From positions 496,001 through 560,000 of the forward strand of contig JAQTXZ010000001.1 in assembly GCA_028688515.1 (NCBI GenBank): a stretch of 64,000 bases of DNA. The letters are read 5' to 3'. The notes beneath the pieces are model-generated. The model was not told the DNA's origin. It did not search any database and was given only the letters and a program-made list of their open reading frames with translations. Of the stretch, positions 49,551 to 59,057 are shown piece by piece (positions within the stretch are counted from its first letter, which is position 1; every line of letters starts with the position of its first letter). Source of the stretch: Patescibacteria group bacterium. GTDB taxonomy: Bacteria; Patescibacteriota; Patescibacteriia; 2-12-FULL-60-25. A program made the translations under genes and the position numbers.

Positions 49551-50783
49551 CTAGTAACGCCTGCGTCTTGGCGGGTAGCCGGAGGGGCGTCTTTGCGGGC
49601 GATAGTCATCCGAACGAGTTGCCAATGTTTGTGATTTTGAGGCAGGCCGAGCGACGGGTAACACCGGATTTTTAGTTATCGGTAGATAGGAGCGAGTCAA
49701 ACGCTCTATGTCATTTACTTCTTTGCGCTGATCAGGAGTTGCTATCGAAATCGCGTGGCCGGATTCGCCTGCGCGCCCTGTTCTTCCGATGCGATGCACG
49801 TAATCCTCCGCTTGATCAGGCAAATCGTAGTTGATGACCAACTCGATGCCTTTTACATCAATGCCTCTGGCAGCAATATCGGTCGCGACCAAAATACGAA
49901 AACGCCCGCTCTTAAAACCATCAAGAGCCGTACGGCGCTGTGCAAGTGAACGATTGGAATGGATTTCATCAGCTGACAATCCCATGCCGCGAACGGCCCG
50001 TGCAACTTTTTTGGCGCCGTGCTTGGTGCGCGTAAAAACAAGAACCGAGCCTCGATGCTCTGCCAAAATTTTGTCCAACAGCCGAAGTTTGTCATCCTTG
50101 TGCACCACAAAAAGTTCTTGTGTAACTTTTTCCGCCATTGTTCCGGGACGCGCGATCTCCACCTGCACAGGCAACTTCATGTAAGTGCTTGCGATTCTAA
50201 CAATCTCGGCCGGCATTGTTGCAGAAAACAACATTGTTTGACGATCTTTTGGCAATGCCTGCAATATCTTTTTGATTTGAGGCGCAAAACCCATGTCCAA
50301 CATGCGATCAGCTTCGTCCAAAACAAGAACATGCACATCTCGCAGATCAACAGTCTTTTGTTCAAGATGATCTATCAGACGCCCAGGCGTGACAACTAAA
50401 ACGTGCGGCTTCTTTCTTAAAGCCGCAATCTGCATATTCATCGACGCGCCTCCGATCAAAACCGCCGTCCTTAATCCGACGGGTCGTCCAATTTGCTGCA
50501 AAACTTCTTCGGCTTGTATGGCCAGTTCGCGCGTAGGCAAAATGATCAATCCCCTGCCTTTTACGATGGCCAAGCGCTGAATCAGCGGAATTCCAAAAGC
50601 CAATGTCTTGCCGGTACCGGTTTGCGCCACGCCGATGATATCTTTGCCCTCAATTGCGATGGGAATCGACTTTTGTTGTATGGGAGTTGGCGTTTTAAAC
50701 TTGTTCTTCCAAAGGACTTCCAAGAGTTTTGGCGCGATGCCCAAACCATAGAATCCAGGCTCCAATTGCGTTGTCATTGTCAT
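49551..50783 (-). CDS. DEAD-box RNA helicase
   Basis: 410 residues. It unwinds RNA with ATP, likely in ribosome assembly or mRNA decay. It has the full motif set: Q motif near TPTPIQQKSIP, AQTGTGKTLAFG (I), PTRELAIQ (Ia), VTPGRLIDHL (Ib), VLDEADRMLDMGF (II, DEAD), FSATMPAEI (III), LVATDIAARGIDVKG (V) and YVHRIGRTGRAG (VI). A short basic tail (PQRRPSGYPPRRRRY) may bind RNA. It is a RhlE-like compact form. Start 50783 or 50777 (two ATGs 6 nt apart). Confidence 0.95.
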   Translation of the reverse strand: MTMTTQLEPGFYGLGIAPKLLEVLWKNKFKTPTPIQQKSIPIAIEGKDIIGVAQTGTGKTLAFGIPLIQRLAIVKGRGLIILPTRELAIQAEEVLQQIGRPVGLRTAVLIGGASMNMQIAALRKKPHVLVVTPGRLIDHLEQKTVDLRDVHVLVLDEADRMLDMGFAPQIKKILQALPKDRQTMLFSATMPAEIVRIASTYMKLPVQVEIARPGTMAEKVTQELFVVHKDDKLRLLDKILAEHRGSVLVFTRTKHGAKKVARAVRGMGLSADEIHSNRSLAQRRTALDGFKSGRFRILVATDIAARGIDVKGIELVINYDLPDQAEDYVHRIGRTGRAGESGHAISIATPDQRKEVNDIERLTRSYLPITKNPVLPVARPASKSQTLATRSDDYRPQRRPSGYPPRRRRY

Positions 50784-50863
50784 ATTCCGACAGTGTACTC
50801 GCAAAAGGCAAAAACGTCACGTTTCAGACAAACCAAAAGAGCCGGCTAGTTGCATAGCCTAAC

Positions 50864-51364
50864 TCACTCTAACTGTCCGTTCGTCTGCTGCGGAGGCATG
50901 TCCGGACGAACCTGGACGCTTTGCGCGGTTATGCTTCCGTCTGAATTGGCAGAGCCAATGACTGTCACCTGTTCGCCGACGTTCAAGCCGGAGAGATCGG
51001 TCGTCGAAGTTTTAAGCGCTTGAGTGGACGAAGTGACCAAAACAAGTTTTGAACTTCCATCCTGCATTTTGATGCTCATGCTGGTGTCATCTTTTTTCAA
51101 TATCTCACCTGATACAAAACCGCCGCCAGCGCCTGCTCTTGCTCCGCCTGCTCCGGAACCGGTTCGAATCGCAAACTGTCCTACAGCAGCGCCGCCTGCG
51201 CCTCCGGAACCGCCTGCGAAACGCGCGAATTCACCTTGAACATTGGCCGACGGCTTAACAGGCAAAACGTATCTGGAAACCGCAAAACCTCCGCCGAACG
51301 AAATTATCGCAGCGACGATGATCGCAACAATCATCGAACTTTGTTTGACTGTAGAACTTGGCAT
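50864..51364 (-). CDS. Membrane-anchored glycine-rich protein with OB-like domain
   Basis: 166 residues. One N-terminal transmembrane helix (about 10-32) is followed by a glycine/alanine-rich linker (GGSGGAGGAAVGQFAIRTGS) and a small beta domain (FVSGEILKKDDTSMSIKMQD to VGEQVTVIGSANSDGSI). The latter resembles DUF5666/OB-type domains found near MacB-like exporters. It ends with a proline- and glutamine-rich tail. It is the last gene of the exporter cluster (adaptor, ATPase, permease) on the minus strand, 40 bp after the permease, so it may be part of the same system. Confidence 0.75.
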   Translation of the reverse strand: MPSSTVKQSSMIVAIIVAAIISFGGGFAVSRYVLPVKPSANVQGEFARFAGGSGGAGGAAVGQFAIRTGSGAGGARAGAGGGFVSGEILKKDDTSMSIKMQDGSSKLVLVTSSTQALKTSTTDLSGLNVGEQVTVIGSANSDGSITAQSVQVRPDMPPQQTNGQLE

Positions 51365-51410
51365 AGTGACAAATTAACAATTAATAATTAACAAATTACA
51401 ATTATCATTC
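51365..51410. repeat. TTAACAATTAATAATTAACAA repeat word
   Basis: ACAAATTAACAATTAATAAT, then TAACAAATTACAATTATC. It overlaps the stop of the permease gene and fills the gap to the next gene. Same family as 28691-28815. Confidence 0.55.
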
Positions 51411-52637
51411 GAACCTTAAGGCGACGATTGGATTCATCTTGGATGCGCGTCTGGCGGGATAATAGCCGAATACGATGCCGATCGCGGCGGAGACGCCAAA
51501 AGCTAACAGTACAGTCTCGAGAGTCACCTTAGTGCTCGCGAAACCAAAATGCTGCACGCCCCAGGCAAGTATCCAGCCCAAGATGATGCCGAACGCGCCG
51601 CCGAAGAATGTAAGCATTACGGACTCTAGCAAAAACTGCATGCTGATGTCACTCTCCTCTGCGCCGATAGCTTTGCGCAAACCAATCTCACGAGTTCTTT
51701 CCGTGACATTTGTAAGCATCATGTTCATGATGCCGACGCCGCCGACCAAAAGCGAAATGCCGGCGATTGAAGCGAGAAGGATTGTGAACGTGCCGGTAAC
51801 GCTTGATGCAGTCGCTACAATATCCGCTTGGTTGATCACGCTAAAGTCAGCCAGTGTCGGATCGCTTATATTATGGCGTTGCAATAATAAATCCGTTATC
51901 TGTTGCTGCACGGTTGTCATGGATTCGGAATCGACCGCCTCTACCGCAATGGACGAAACATACTTGTCCCCCGAAAGATAGCGCTGCGCTGTTGTCAGCG
52001 GCACATAAACCGCATCGTCTGGATTCTGAAAACCGCTGCCGCCTTTTGCAGCCGTAACGCCGACAACGGTAAACTCCATATTGTTGATGCGTATTTTTTG
52101 TCCCAAAGGGTCGGATCCTTCGCCGAATAAATCCGTGACGGTAGTCGGTCCGAGAACGGCGACTCTGTTATAATTTTGCAAATCAGCGCTGCTGATAAAT
52201 ACGCCTTCCGCAACCTGAGTATTGCGCACGTCAGGATAGGCGTCGGTCGTGCCGATGACATTCGTGTTGGTGTTGCCGCCTTTAACGGTGATTTGATATC
52301 TGCGAGAAACCTCCGGCTCAACAGCTTTTACCAAACTGATCGACGATTGAATTGCAGTCGCGTCATCCTGCGTCAAAGTCTGCGCAGAACCTCGCCCGGC
52401 GCTGACCGACACTCCCACGCCGCGCTGTTGGCCGGGACTGACATACAACAAATTAGCACCCGCGGATGTGATGCTGGATTCGATGCTTGCTTGCGCGCCC
52501 TGCCCGATTGCGGTCATGGCAATAACGGAAGCAATACCGATTACTATACCCAAAATCGTCAAAGCCGATCTGGCTTTATTTGTAGACAATGCAGTATAAG
52601 TTTCTTCCAATAAATCGGCTATGCGCATAACATCCAA
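51405..52637 (-). CDS. MacB-type ABC transporter permease
   Basis: 410 residues. Four transmembrane helices are arranged as one near the N-terminus (SALTILGIVIGIASVIAMTA) and three near the C-terminus (ILLASIAGISLLVGGVGIMN; FGGAFGIILGWILAWG; ALGVSAAIGIVFGYYPARRA-like). They surround a large external domain with ALTQ/ATAIQ-like text (LTQDDATAIQSSISLVKAVE). RTREIGLRKAIGA is the coupling motif of FtsX/MacB permeases. With the ATPase and adaptor genes upstream it forms a tripartite-like exporter, without an outer membrane protein. Substrate unknown. Confidence 0.92.
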   Translation of the reverse strand: MDVMRIADLLEETYTALSTNKARSALTILGIVIGIASVIAMTAIGQGAQASIESSITSAGANLLYVSPGQQRGVGVSVSAGRGSAQTLTQDDATAIQSSISLVKAVEPEVSRRYQITVKGGNTNTNVIGTTDAYPDVRNTQVAEGVFISSADLQNYNRVAVLGPTTVTDLFGEGSDPLGQKIRINNMEFTVVGVTAAKGGSGFQNPDDAVYVPLTTAQRYLSGDKYVSSIAVEAVDSESMTTVQQQITDLLLQRHNISDPTLADFSVINQADIVATASSVTGTFTILLASIAGISLLVGGVGIMNMMLTNVTERTREIGLRKAIGAEESDISMQFLLESVMLTFFGGAFGIILGWILAWGVQHFGFASTKVTLETVLLAFGVSAAIGIVFGYYPARRASKMNPIVALRFE

Positions 52638-52639
52638 TT

Positions 52640-52712
52640 ATGAATTAAGAATTTAGGGTTATAAGATTCTATATTATGCAATAACCGCAATTCATAATTC
52701 TTAATTCTTAAT
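52640..52712. repeat. AATTCTTAATTC inverted repeat between ATPase and permease genes
   Basis: AATTATGAATTAAGAATTTA on one side and AATTCATAATTCTTAATTCT on the other form an AT-rich hairpin. Parts recur near 45384-45402. Confidence 0.6.
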
Positions 52713-52714
52713 TT

Positions 52715-53398
52715 TCAATTCTTACTGACTTCTTCCTTGACGACCAGGCCGTCGCGAATGTGAATTATTCTTTGTGCATGTTCGGCCACATCTCTCTCGT
52801 GCGTGATCAAAATAATAGTATGGCCTTTTGCATTCAGCTTTTTGAAAGTCTCTAAAACCAATTCACCGGTTTGCGTATCCAAGTTACCCGTTGGTTCGTC
52901 GGCGAGAATAAGCGACGGATTTGTGACAAGCGCACGAGCAATCGCCACGCGCTGCATCTGTCCGCCGGAAAGCTGATTGGAAAGATGCTCGAATCTGTCT
53001 TCGGATAAACCCGTGGAAAGCAATGCCTCTCTGGCACGCTTGTCACGTTCTTCTTTTGGGACGCGCGCGTAAATTAAAGGTAGCGCCACATTGCGCAAAA
53101 CAGTTGCACGCGGCAAAAGATTGAACGCCTGAAAAACAAATCCGATTTTATCTTTTCGTATGTGCGCCAAATCTTTTTGCGAGTAAGACGAAACATCGTG
53201 TTCATCCAAAAAATATCTCCCCCCCGTCGGCGTGTCCAATGCTCCCAAAACATGCATCAAAGTGGATTTACCTGAACCCGAAGGACCCATGATAGCCACA
53301 AACTCGCCGTCTTTAATCGTAAAAGTTATACCTTTTAATACTTTTACAGTCTCACCTGCATTGGAATAATCTTTGGTTATATTCTCAAGCTTGATCAT
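52715..53398 (-). CDS. MacB/LolD-type ABC transporter ATPase
   Basis: 227 residues, one ATPase domain. Walker A is [19 protein letters not shown], the Q-loop lies near [20 protein letters not shown], the signature is [16 protein letters not shown] and Walker B is [11 protein letters not shown]. The switch histidine is in [12 protein letters not shown]. It powers the permease encoded just downstream and works with the adaptor encoded upstream. The stop is followed by an AT-rich repeat before the permease gene. Confidence 0.95.
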   Translation of the reverse strand: MIKLENITKDYSNAGETVKVLKGITFTIKDGEFVAIMGPSGSGKSTLMHVLGALDTPTGGRYFLDEHDVSSYSQKDLAHIRKDKIGFVFQAFNLLPRATVLRNVALPLIYARVPKEERDKRAREALLSTGLSEDRFEHLSNQLSGGQMQRVAIARALVTNPSLILADEPTGNLDTQTGELVLETFKKLNAKGHTIILITHERDVAEHAQRIIHIRDGLVVKEEVSKN

Positions 53399-53407
53399 AA
53401 GTTATTA

Positions 53408-55408
53408 TTACCCGCCCGGCCCGCTTCCGCTTATAAATCTTACATTGCCCCCGCCCGTTGCGCCGCCAGTCATCGTGCTGCCCGCACGCAGCAACGAGTT
53501 GGCGCCTGTTGCGCCGGTCGCGCTCGTCTGTCCGGTCGTTGTCTTTATTGTTTGAGAAATAACTCGATCGCCTTCTTTAAGACCGGCCGTGATTTCCGTC
53601 AAAGCATCATTTGATGCTCCGACTTCCACAATAACGCGCCCGGGAGTTTGACTCGTTTCGATCAAACCGTCGGCGCCCGCAGGCGTGGAAGTATCCAATG
53701 TCTGAACATAATGCTGCGTCCCCTGAACTTTCACCGCGGCATTGGGCACGGTCAAAACGTCCGCGTGAACTTCCGTAATTATGGAAACAGATGCGCTCAT
53801 ACCTGATTTAACGCGATCGTCTTGACTGTCAAAAGCGACTTTTATTCCATAAGTAACAACGCCTTGCGAGACGCTGCCAATCGGGCTTACCTCCGCAACT
53901 TCACCCGTAACAGACAGGCTGTCTATGGCATCAAATGTAATGGTCGCTTTTTGCCCGACAGCAACGGTTGAAGAATCGACTTCATTTAATGATATTGATA
54001 CGATCTTTTTATCTGTCACCAAGGTCAACAATGACGAACCACTGGAGGCTTCGTTGTTCTTTTGAGCCGTGACTGCACCAACAACTCCGTCAAACGGCGC
54101 AACAACCGTATAATCCTGCAAGGCCCTGTTTGCATCGGCGAGTTTGTTTTGAGCATTGGAAAGCGCCGTAACTTTTTGATCAACCGAAATTTGTTCCATT
54201 CTCAAATCCAAAGGATCGGTTCCCGCCTTTACCTTATCCAACTGCGCCTGTGCTTCTTGAACTTTTTCATCGGCCGTAGCCAAATCGGTTGCCGACGCGC
54301 CGGCTTTAAGTTCATCGAGCGAGTTAACGGCTTTTTGATAATTTATCTGCGCATTTTTATACGAGCTGTAAGCGTCTTCTATGGATTGATTCTCTGCGGC
54401 GATGGAACTTATTTTTAAGTTGACGCTGCTTTTATCCGAATTGATAGTTGATTTTAAAGAATTCAAATCGCTCTGCGTAAAATTGGTATTCGCAATGCTG
54501 GCCTGCAGACCGTCCGAAACGTCACTAAGCAAATCGGACGTGTCGCTTAAAGCCGTTGCAACCAAATCCGCGGCCTCCTTGATCTTATCCGGGTCTTCGT
54601 TCTTTAATGCCAAAACATCGACTGCGGTTTTCGCTGCTGCACTTGACTGCTTGACAACATCGTAACTGTGCAACGAATTGAATTTGTAAGCGTCATTCAA
54701 AACGGAGAAAGCCTGCGAGAGACCGTTTTTGATTATCGGCGAATCTACTCCAAGTATGCCGTCAGCGTCGGTGCGCGAAGTTTCAAGCGTTTGAACGCTT
54801 GACTGCAAATCAATAACATACTGATCATATTCGTCGCGTACGGTTTGCGGCATTGTTCCATCCGAGGTCATCTTGATATTGTTGGCGGCGGAATCCACAT
54901 CGGCCTGCGCTTGTTGCAATTCAAAATCCGTCGGACCGGCCTGCAGCGTTTCCAAATCGCGCTTGGCTTTTGCCAAACTGTTCTCGGCTTGAAGTACGGT
55001 AATCGCATCAGCCGGCTGCTGGGCTTTTTGCAAATTCAATTTTGCGGTCGTTAACGCAACTTGCGCGTCCTTAACGTCCTGCGACGCATCGCGGATTACC
55101 TGCAGCGCATCCGTCCTGTCCAGTGTAACCAAAACCTTGCCGGTTGTAATTTTATCTCCGACTTTTACCGCAACGCTTGTTATTGTTCCGTTTGCTTTTG
55201 GCTTTACATCCAACTGCTGATCTCCGCTCACCTGGCCCGTTCCGTTAATCATCGTAACAATCGTGTCTTTGGAGGCTGCCGCCAATCCATACTTTGTTGC
55301 GGCCTGGCTTGTTCTTGCAGACGAATACCAAGCAACCGATGCAATAACAACAACTGCAACGCCACCCCAATAAAGAGCTTTGCGGCTTTTGAGAAATTTG
55401 AAATTCAT
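53408..55408 (-). CDS. MacA-like periplasmic-adaptor (HlyD family) protein
   Basis: 666 residues. A membrane helix (about 12-31) precedes a split lipoyl domain (GQVSGDQQLDVKPKANGTIT, IVTMINGTGQ). A very long alpha-hairpin coiled coil follows (about 100-450, for example AKLNLQKAQQPADAITVLQA). Then come the second lipoyl half (VVAPFDGVVGAVTAQKNNEA), a beta-barrel (ISLNEVDSSTVAVGQKATIT) and the membrane-proximal domain. The hairpin is much longer than in Escherichia MacA. That length could span the cell wall of an organism without a typical outer membrane, but this is inference. The C-terminus is Gly/Ser/Thr-rich. It heads the exporter operon. Confidence 0.9.
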   Translation of the reverse strand: MNFKFLKSRKALYWGGVAVVVIASVAWYSSARTSQAATKYGLAAASKDTIVTMINGTGQVSGDQQLDVKPKANGTITSVAVKVGDKITTGKVLVTLDRTDALQVIRDASQDVKDAQVALTTAKLNLQKAQQPADAITVLQAENSLAKAKRDLETLQAGPTDFELQQAQADVDSAANNIKMTSDGTMPQTVRDEYDQYVIDLQSSVQTLETSRTDADGILGVDSPIIKNGLSQAFSVLNDAYKFNSLHSYDVVKQSSAAAKTAVDVLALKNEDPDKIKEAADLVATALSDTSDLLSDVSDGLQASIANTNFTQSDLNSLKSTINSDKSSVNLKISSIAAENQSIEDAYSSYKNAQINYQKAVNSLDELKAGASATDLATADEKVQEAQAQLDKVKAGTDPLDLRMEQISVDQKVTALSNAQNKLADANRALQDYTVVAPFDGVVGAVTAQKNNEASSGSSLLTLVTDKKIVSISLNEVDSSTVAVGQKATITFDAIDSLSVTGEVAEVSPIGSVSQGVVTYGIKVAFDSQDDRVKSGMSASVSIITEVHADVLTVPNAAVKVQGTQHYVQTLDTSTPAGADGLIETSQTPGRVIVEVGASNDALTEITAGLKEGDRVISQTIKTTTGQTSATGATGANSLLRAGSTMTGGATGGGNVRFISGSGPGG

Positions 55409-55502
55409 ATATTGATTTGCAGTGAAATTATGCCTAATTTTACGCATTATTAAGCCGAAGCCTGTTCGGATGATAATATACGTTAAACAGCGTTTCTTTA
55501 TT

Positions 55503-56621
55503 TCACCTGACTGAAGCGTAACCGTTTTTCAATCCATCTTTAGAGTATACGATCTGCCACAGCTGATTCTGCCGCGCGCGAAAAGTTCCGGCGCAGGCAA
55601 GCAGATAAAATTCCCACATGCGATGAAAGTGTTCGTCGTATTTTATTTTCAGCTCATCCCAGTGTGACTCGAAGTTGTTAAACCAAGACAGCAACGTCTT
55701 GTCATAATCAGTCGAAAAATTATGCCAGTCTTCCATGACAAACAAACCCTCGGACGCTTTGGCGATCTGCTGCGCAGAGGGAAGCATCGAGTTTGGAAAA
55801 ATATATTTACCGATCCAAGGATCCGTCGTATTTCCGGAACGATTGCCGCCGATCGTGTGCAGCAAAAAAAGTCCGTCGTCTTTTAAACAGCGCTGAACGA
55901 CTTCAAAATAAGTTCGATAATTTTTAACGCCCACATGTTCAAACATGCCGAGCGAAACAATATGATCGAATTTTTCATTGACATCATGATAATCCTGCAA
56001 ACGAATCTCTATCGGCAAGCCTGCGCAAAGTTCTTGCGCCAACTTCACTTGTTCTTTGGAGACGGTAATGCCGACAACTTCCGCGCCATATTTTTCTGCC
56101 GCGAATTTTGCAAAGCTCCCCCATCCGCAACCGATATCCAAAACTTTTTGTCCCGGCTTGAGTCCAATCTTGCGGCAAACGAGATCCAGCTTTGCTTCTT
56201 GAGCTTGATTGAGGTCTGATGAGTTTATCCAGTAACCGCAAGTATAGACCATGCGGCGATCCAGCATCGCGCGATACAAATCGTTTCCAATGTCATAATG
56301 CGCCTCGCCGATTTTGAAAGCGCGGCGTCCGGACTGCAGGTTCAAAGCGCGTGCCAAGATGGCGTTCTTTACCAAAGTTAAGTTAGGTTTGAGTTTTGAT
56401 CTGACATCGCTCCTCAAAAGCCTAGAAACCAACTCGTCTATCCGATCGCACTCCCACCAGCCGTCCATGTAAGACTCGCCAAAACCAAGCGTGCCATGCG
56501 CAAGAACGCGCGCATAAAATCGGTCGTCTTTAACCTTAATATCCCACGGTCGCGAACCGTGGATTTGAACGTCCGTGTCCTGCAGTATGGACTCGACGCT
56601 TTGGCGTAAATTATTGCTCAT
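55503..56621 (-). CDS. cfa: Cyclopropane-fatty-acyl-phospholipid synthase
   Basis: 372 residues. It transfers a methylene from S-adenosylmethionine to unsaturated lipid chains. The N-terminal domain (ESILQDTDVQIHGSRPWD, GFGESYMDGWWEC) is followed by AHYDIGNDLYRAMLDRRMVY and the SAM site KVLDIGCGWGSFAKFAAEKY. Catalytic-site text follows (VGITVSKEQVKLAQELC, SLGMFEHVGVKNYRTYFE, LLHTIGG), and ends with YLLACAGTFRARQNQLWQIV. All key motifs are intact. The start at MSNNLRQS is chosen because the extra frame upstream looks unrelated. It is a single gene between the exporter operon and purH. Confidence 0.95.
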   Translation of the reverse strand: MSNNLRQSVESILQDTDVQIHGSRPWDIKVKDDRFYARVLAHGTLGFGESYMDGWWECDRIDELVSRLLRSDVRSKLKPNLTLVKNAILARALNLQSGRRAFKIGEAHYDIGNDLYRAMLDRRMVYTCGYWINSSDLNQAQEAKLDLVCRKIGLKPGQKVLDIGCGWGSFAKFAAEKYGAEVVGITVSKEQVKLAQELCAGLPIEIRLQDYHDVNEKFDHIVSLGMFEHVGVKNYRTYFEVVQRCLKDDGLFLLHTIGGNRSGNTTDPWIGKYIFPNSMLPSAQQIAKASEGLFVMEDWHNFSTDYDKTLLSWFNNFESHWDELKIKYDEHFHRMWEFYLLACAGTFRARQNQLWQIVYSKDGLKNGYASVR

Positions 56622-56807
56622 AAAAATCTGTAATAAGCATAACAAAAATGGACAAAAAGTCCACCTCGAAACGGAGATCAAATCTCGAAGCAAGAATCTA
56701 AATCTTCAATACTATCGCTGGACAAACAAGGCTAAAAGGAATAGTTTATGGCCGTCGCCAAACGCATAGAGCGTTGGATGGCATCGACCTTTTCAGGAGA
56801 AGATTCG
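56622..56807. other. Gap upstream of purH
   Basis: The divergent cfa/purH gap holds a TGGACAAAAAGTCCA palindrome (about 56649-56663) and a CAATACTATCG stretch near 56708-56718. The frame of purH is open from an ATG at 56748, with AGGA before it, but homology begins at 56808. The role of the extra 20 codons is unknown. Confidence 0.4.
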
Positions 56808-58412
56808 ATGAGAAAGCCCACTGCTCTGATTTCCGTATTCGACAAGACAGGCATCGTGGAATTCGCGCGCGATCTCGTTGACCTGGGATGGGATATCATC
56901 TCGTCCGGAGGCACGGCCAAGGCGCTGCGCGCAGCGGGTCTCGAAGTTCGCGACGTCGCTGAACTCTCCGGCCTCGCCGCCATTCTCGACCACCGCGTGG
57001 TCACGCTTGTTCCGCAGGTGCACGCCGGTCTGCTCGCACTCGACAAGCCGGAACACGACGCGGATCGCGCCAAGATCAACGCACCGTGGATCGACATGGT
57101 CTGCGTCAACCTCTATCCGCTTGAAGCCGCCATCGCCAAACCTGACGCGACGACCGCGAGTGTGATCGAGAGCACTGACATCGGCGGTCCGACCATGCTT
57201 TCTTCTGCGGCCAAGGGAAGGCGTGTCGTGATCTGCGACCCCGCGGACTACGGGCGCGTCCTCGCCTGGCTCAAAGAGGACCGGCCGAACACAGAAGCCT
57301 TCGTCACGGAGTTGTGCGCCAAGGCTGACGGCATGGTCGCCGGTTACCGCCTTGCATCCGCGCGTTTCCACAGCGACGGAGCAATCGAGGGCATGATTGG
57401 GACCAAGGCAATGGACTGCAAATACGGCGAAGCGCCCTACATGACCGCCGCCTTGTTCAGGACTAATGACAATCCGCTGGCCGTACACTCAATGACCAGC
57501 ATCACCGGAACCGCACCCAGCTATATCAACCTCACGGACCTGGACCGACTGCGCGTCACAGTCAACAAGATCGCTGCCACGCTTGCCATAAACGGCTTCC
57601 CCGAGAGGTTTATCGCCTCTGTAGTGAAACACGGCAACGTCTGCGGAGTCGGCATCGCGACGACACCCGGAGAGGCGATCACCAAGATGATCGACAGCGA
57701 TATTCAGTCTGTACATGGCGGAGTGGCCATGTGCAACTTCCTGGTCGGCGAGTCGGAAGCGGAGTTCATCCGTAACTACAAGACCTCGTCGGATAACAAG
57801 CGTATGCTTGACGGCCTGGCGGCACCCGGTGTCACGGAAGCGGCTGGGCAGGTCATGGAACGCAAGCGTGGCAAGTGCCGTGTCTTTGAGAATCCAGCCC
57901 TGGCACGTATGGGATTCGAGAGCCTAGATCGTGTCTCCTACCGCGCTTTAAGCAAAGGCAACTTCCTTCGTCAGGAAGGCGAGCCTTTCGTCCTTGAGGT
58001 GAATGACCCGCGTATCAACCGGCTGCTCGGCGACCTGGACCTGCAACAAAAGGTGGATATCGCACTGGCCTTCGCCATCGGCTCAACAGCTGATAGCAAC
58101 ACCATCACGCTTGTGCGTGATGGTATGCTGCTCGGTCAAGGCGTTCGTCAGACCTCGCGCGTCAGGGCGGCAATGGTGGCCGTCATGAACGCGCAATTGT
58201 CAGGCCACAACACGCATGGCGCCCTTGCCTACAGCGACAGCTTCTTCCCCTTCCAGGACGGTCCGGAAGTCCTGGCTCGGGCCGGCGTCAAAGTCATCTT
58301 TGCCTCGAGTGGCAGTATCAACGACGAGAGTGTCCGCGACTTCTGCCGGTCGAACGGCGTGAACCTTTGGACATTACCGGACAAAGTCTGCCGCGGCTTC
58401 TTCGGCCACTGA
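56808..58412 (+). CDS. purH: Bifunctional AICAR transformylase/IMP cyclohydrolase, divergent
   Basis: 534 residues. PurH carries out the last two steps to IMP. The N-terminal MGS/cyclohydrolase domain has ALISVFDKTGIVEFARDLV, SSGGTAKALR, DIGGPTMLSSAAKGRRVVIC and NLYPLEAAI. The transformylase part has the KH pair in VVKHGNVCGVGIA, then SVHGGVAMCNF, LGQGVRQTSRVRAAM and SDSFFPFQDGPEVL. QPGGS is replaced by ASSGS, and the domain order is normal. The start at 56808 has AGGAGAAG 6 nt upstream. The gene is visibly richer in G and C than its neighbours, with codons such as CTC, GCC and CGC. No other purine gene is nearby. Confidence 0.9.
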   Translation: MRKPTALISVFDKTGIVEFARDLVDLGWDIISSGGTAKALRAAGLEVRDVAELSGLAAILDHRVVTLVPQVHAGLLALDKPEHDADRAKINAPWIDMVCVNLYPLEAAIAKPDATTASVIESTDIGGPTMLSSAAKGRRVVICDPADYGRVLAWLKEDRPNTEAFVTELCAKADGMVAGYRLASARFHSDGAIEGMIGTKAMDCKYGEAPYMTAALFRTNDNPLAVHSMTSITGTAPSYINLTDLDRLRVTVNKIAATLAINGFPERFIASVVKHGNVCGVGIATTPGEAITKMIDSDIQSVHGGVAMCNFLVGESEAEFIRNYKTSSDNKRMLDGLAAPGVTEAAGQVMERKRGKCRVFENPALARMGFESLDRVSYRALSKGNFLRQEGEPFVLEVNDPRINRLLGDLDLQQKVDIALAFAIGSTADSNTITLVRDGMLLGQGVRQTSRVRAAMVAVMNAQLSGHNTHGALAYSDSFFPFQDGPEVLARAGVKVIFASSGSINDESVRDFCRSNGVNLWTLPDKVCRGFFGH

Positions 58413-58418
58413 CACCTC

Positions 58419-58452
58419 GCCACCCCCAGCTTCAGCGAAGGGTGGCTTTTTT
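58419..58452 (+). terminator. Terminator of purH
   Basis: GCCACCC-CCAGCTTCAGCGAA-GGGTGGC followed by TTTTTT, 6 nt after the stop. Confidence 0.88.
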
Positions 58453-58460
58453 GTTTGAAA

Positions 58461-59030
58461 TTATTTCCTAATTTCCACTCTGGTGAGCAACGCCTCGATT
58501 TTATCCAAATCAAACTGCGAATAGTTGTTGCCGGACAAATCCAGAAGCTGAAGACGGTTAAGGTTTCCGAGTTCGAGCGGGAGACCTGTCAGTTTGTTAT
58601 TCGCAGCGTTCAAAACCTCCAAATTCTTAAGCTGACCAAGCTCTGCCGGCAGCGCGGTCATTTGATTGTTGCTTATGTCCAAAAACTTGAGTTTTTGCAT
58701 CCTGTTCATTTCCGAGGGCAACGAACCGGTTAACTGATTGTTGGAAAGATCAAGTCTTTCAATGTCTGTCCGGTCAAACAGCTCTGACGGAAGCGAAGTC
58801 AATCCGCGATCGCTCATATCAACAACAGGTCCGGACGGGACGGTCATATCGATGAGAGGCCGTTCCACTTTGCCGGCATCGGTTGAAGTCGGCACAAGCG
58901 CAGTCGGTTCGGTTGAAGTGGGAGATGTCGACGCCGGTACGTTTGAAGTTGGAACGGTTGACCAAAAACTGTTGTCGCAACCTGCGCCGAATGCAACAAC
59001 GAGCGATACTATAATTAAATATTTGTACAT
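58461..59030 (-). CDS. Leucine-rich-repeat lipoprotein
   Basis: 189 residues. A lipobox (VAFGAGC, cysteine near residue 18) marks it as a lipoprotein. A Thr/Pro/Ser-rich linker (about 25-60) is followed by five or six leucine-rich repeats: LTSLPSELFDRTDIERLDLS, NNQLTGSLPSEMNRMQKLKF, NNQMTALPAELGQLKNLEVL, NNKLTGLPLELGNLNRLQLL, ending FDLDKIEALL. It likely binds a protein or glycan partner at the surface. It is convergent with purH and shares the terminator region. Confidence 0.9.
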   Translation of the reverse strand: MYKYLIIVSLVVAFGAGCDNSFWSTVPTSNVPASTSPTSTEPTALVPTSTDAGKVERPLIDMTVPSGPVVDMSDRGLTSLPSELFDRTDIERLDLSNNQLTGSLPSEMNRMQKLKFLDISNNQMTALPAELGQLKNLEVLNAANNKLTGLPLELGNLNRLQLLDLSGNNYSQFDLDKIEALLTRVEIRK

Positions 59031-59057
59031 AACGGTTGAAAATTAGGAGTTATTTTT

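Noticed and set aside
51155-51185. GGTTCGAATC, the tRNA T-loop word
   Set aside because: It lies inside a well-supported coding sequence, and no acceptor or anticodon stems can be drawn around it.
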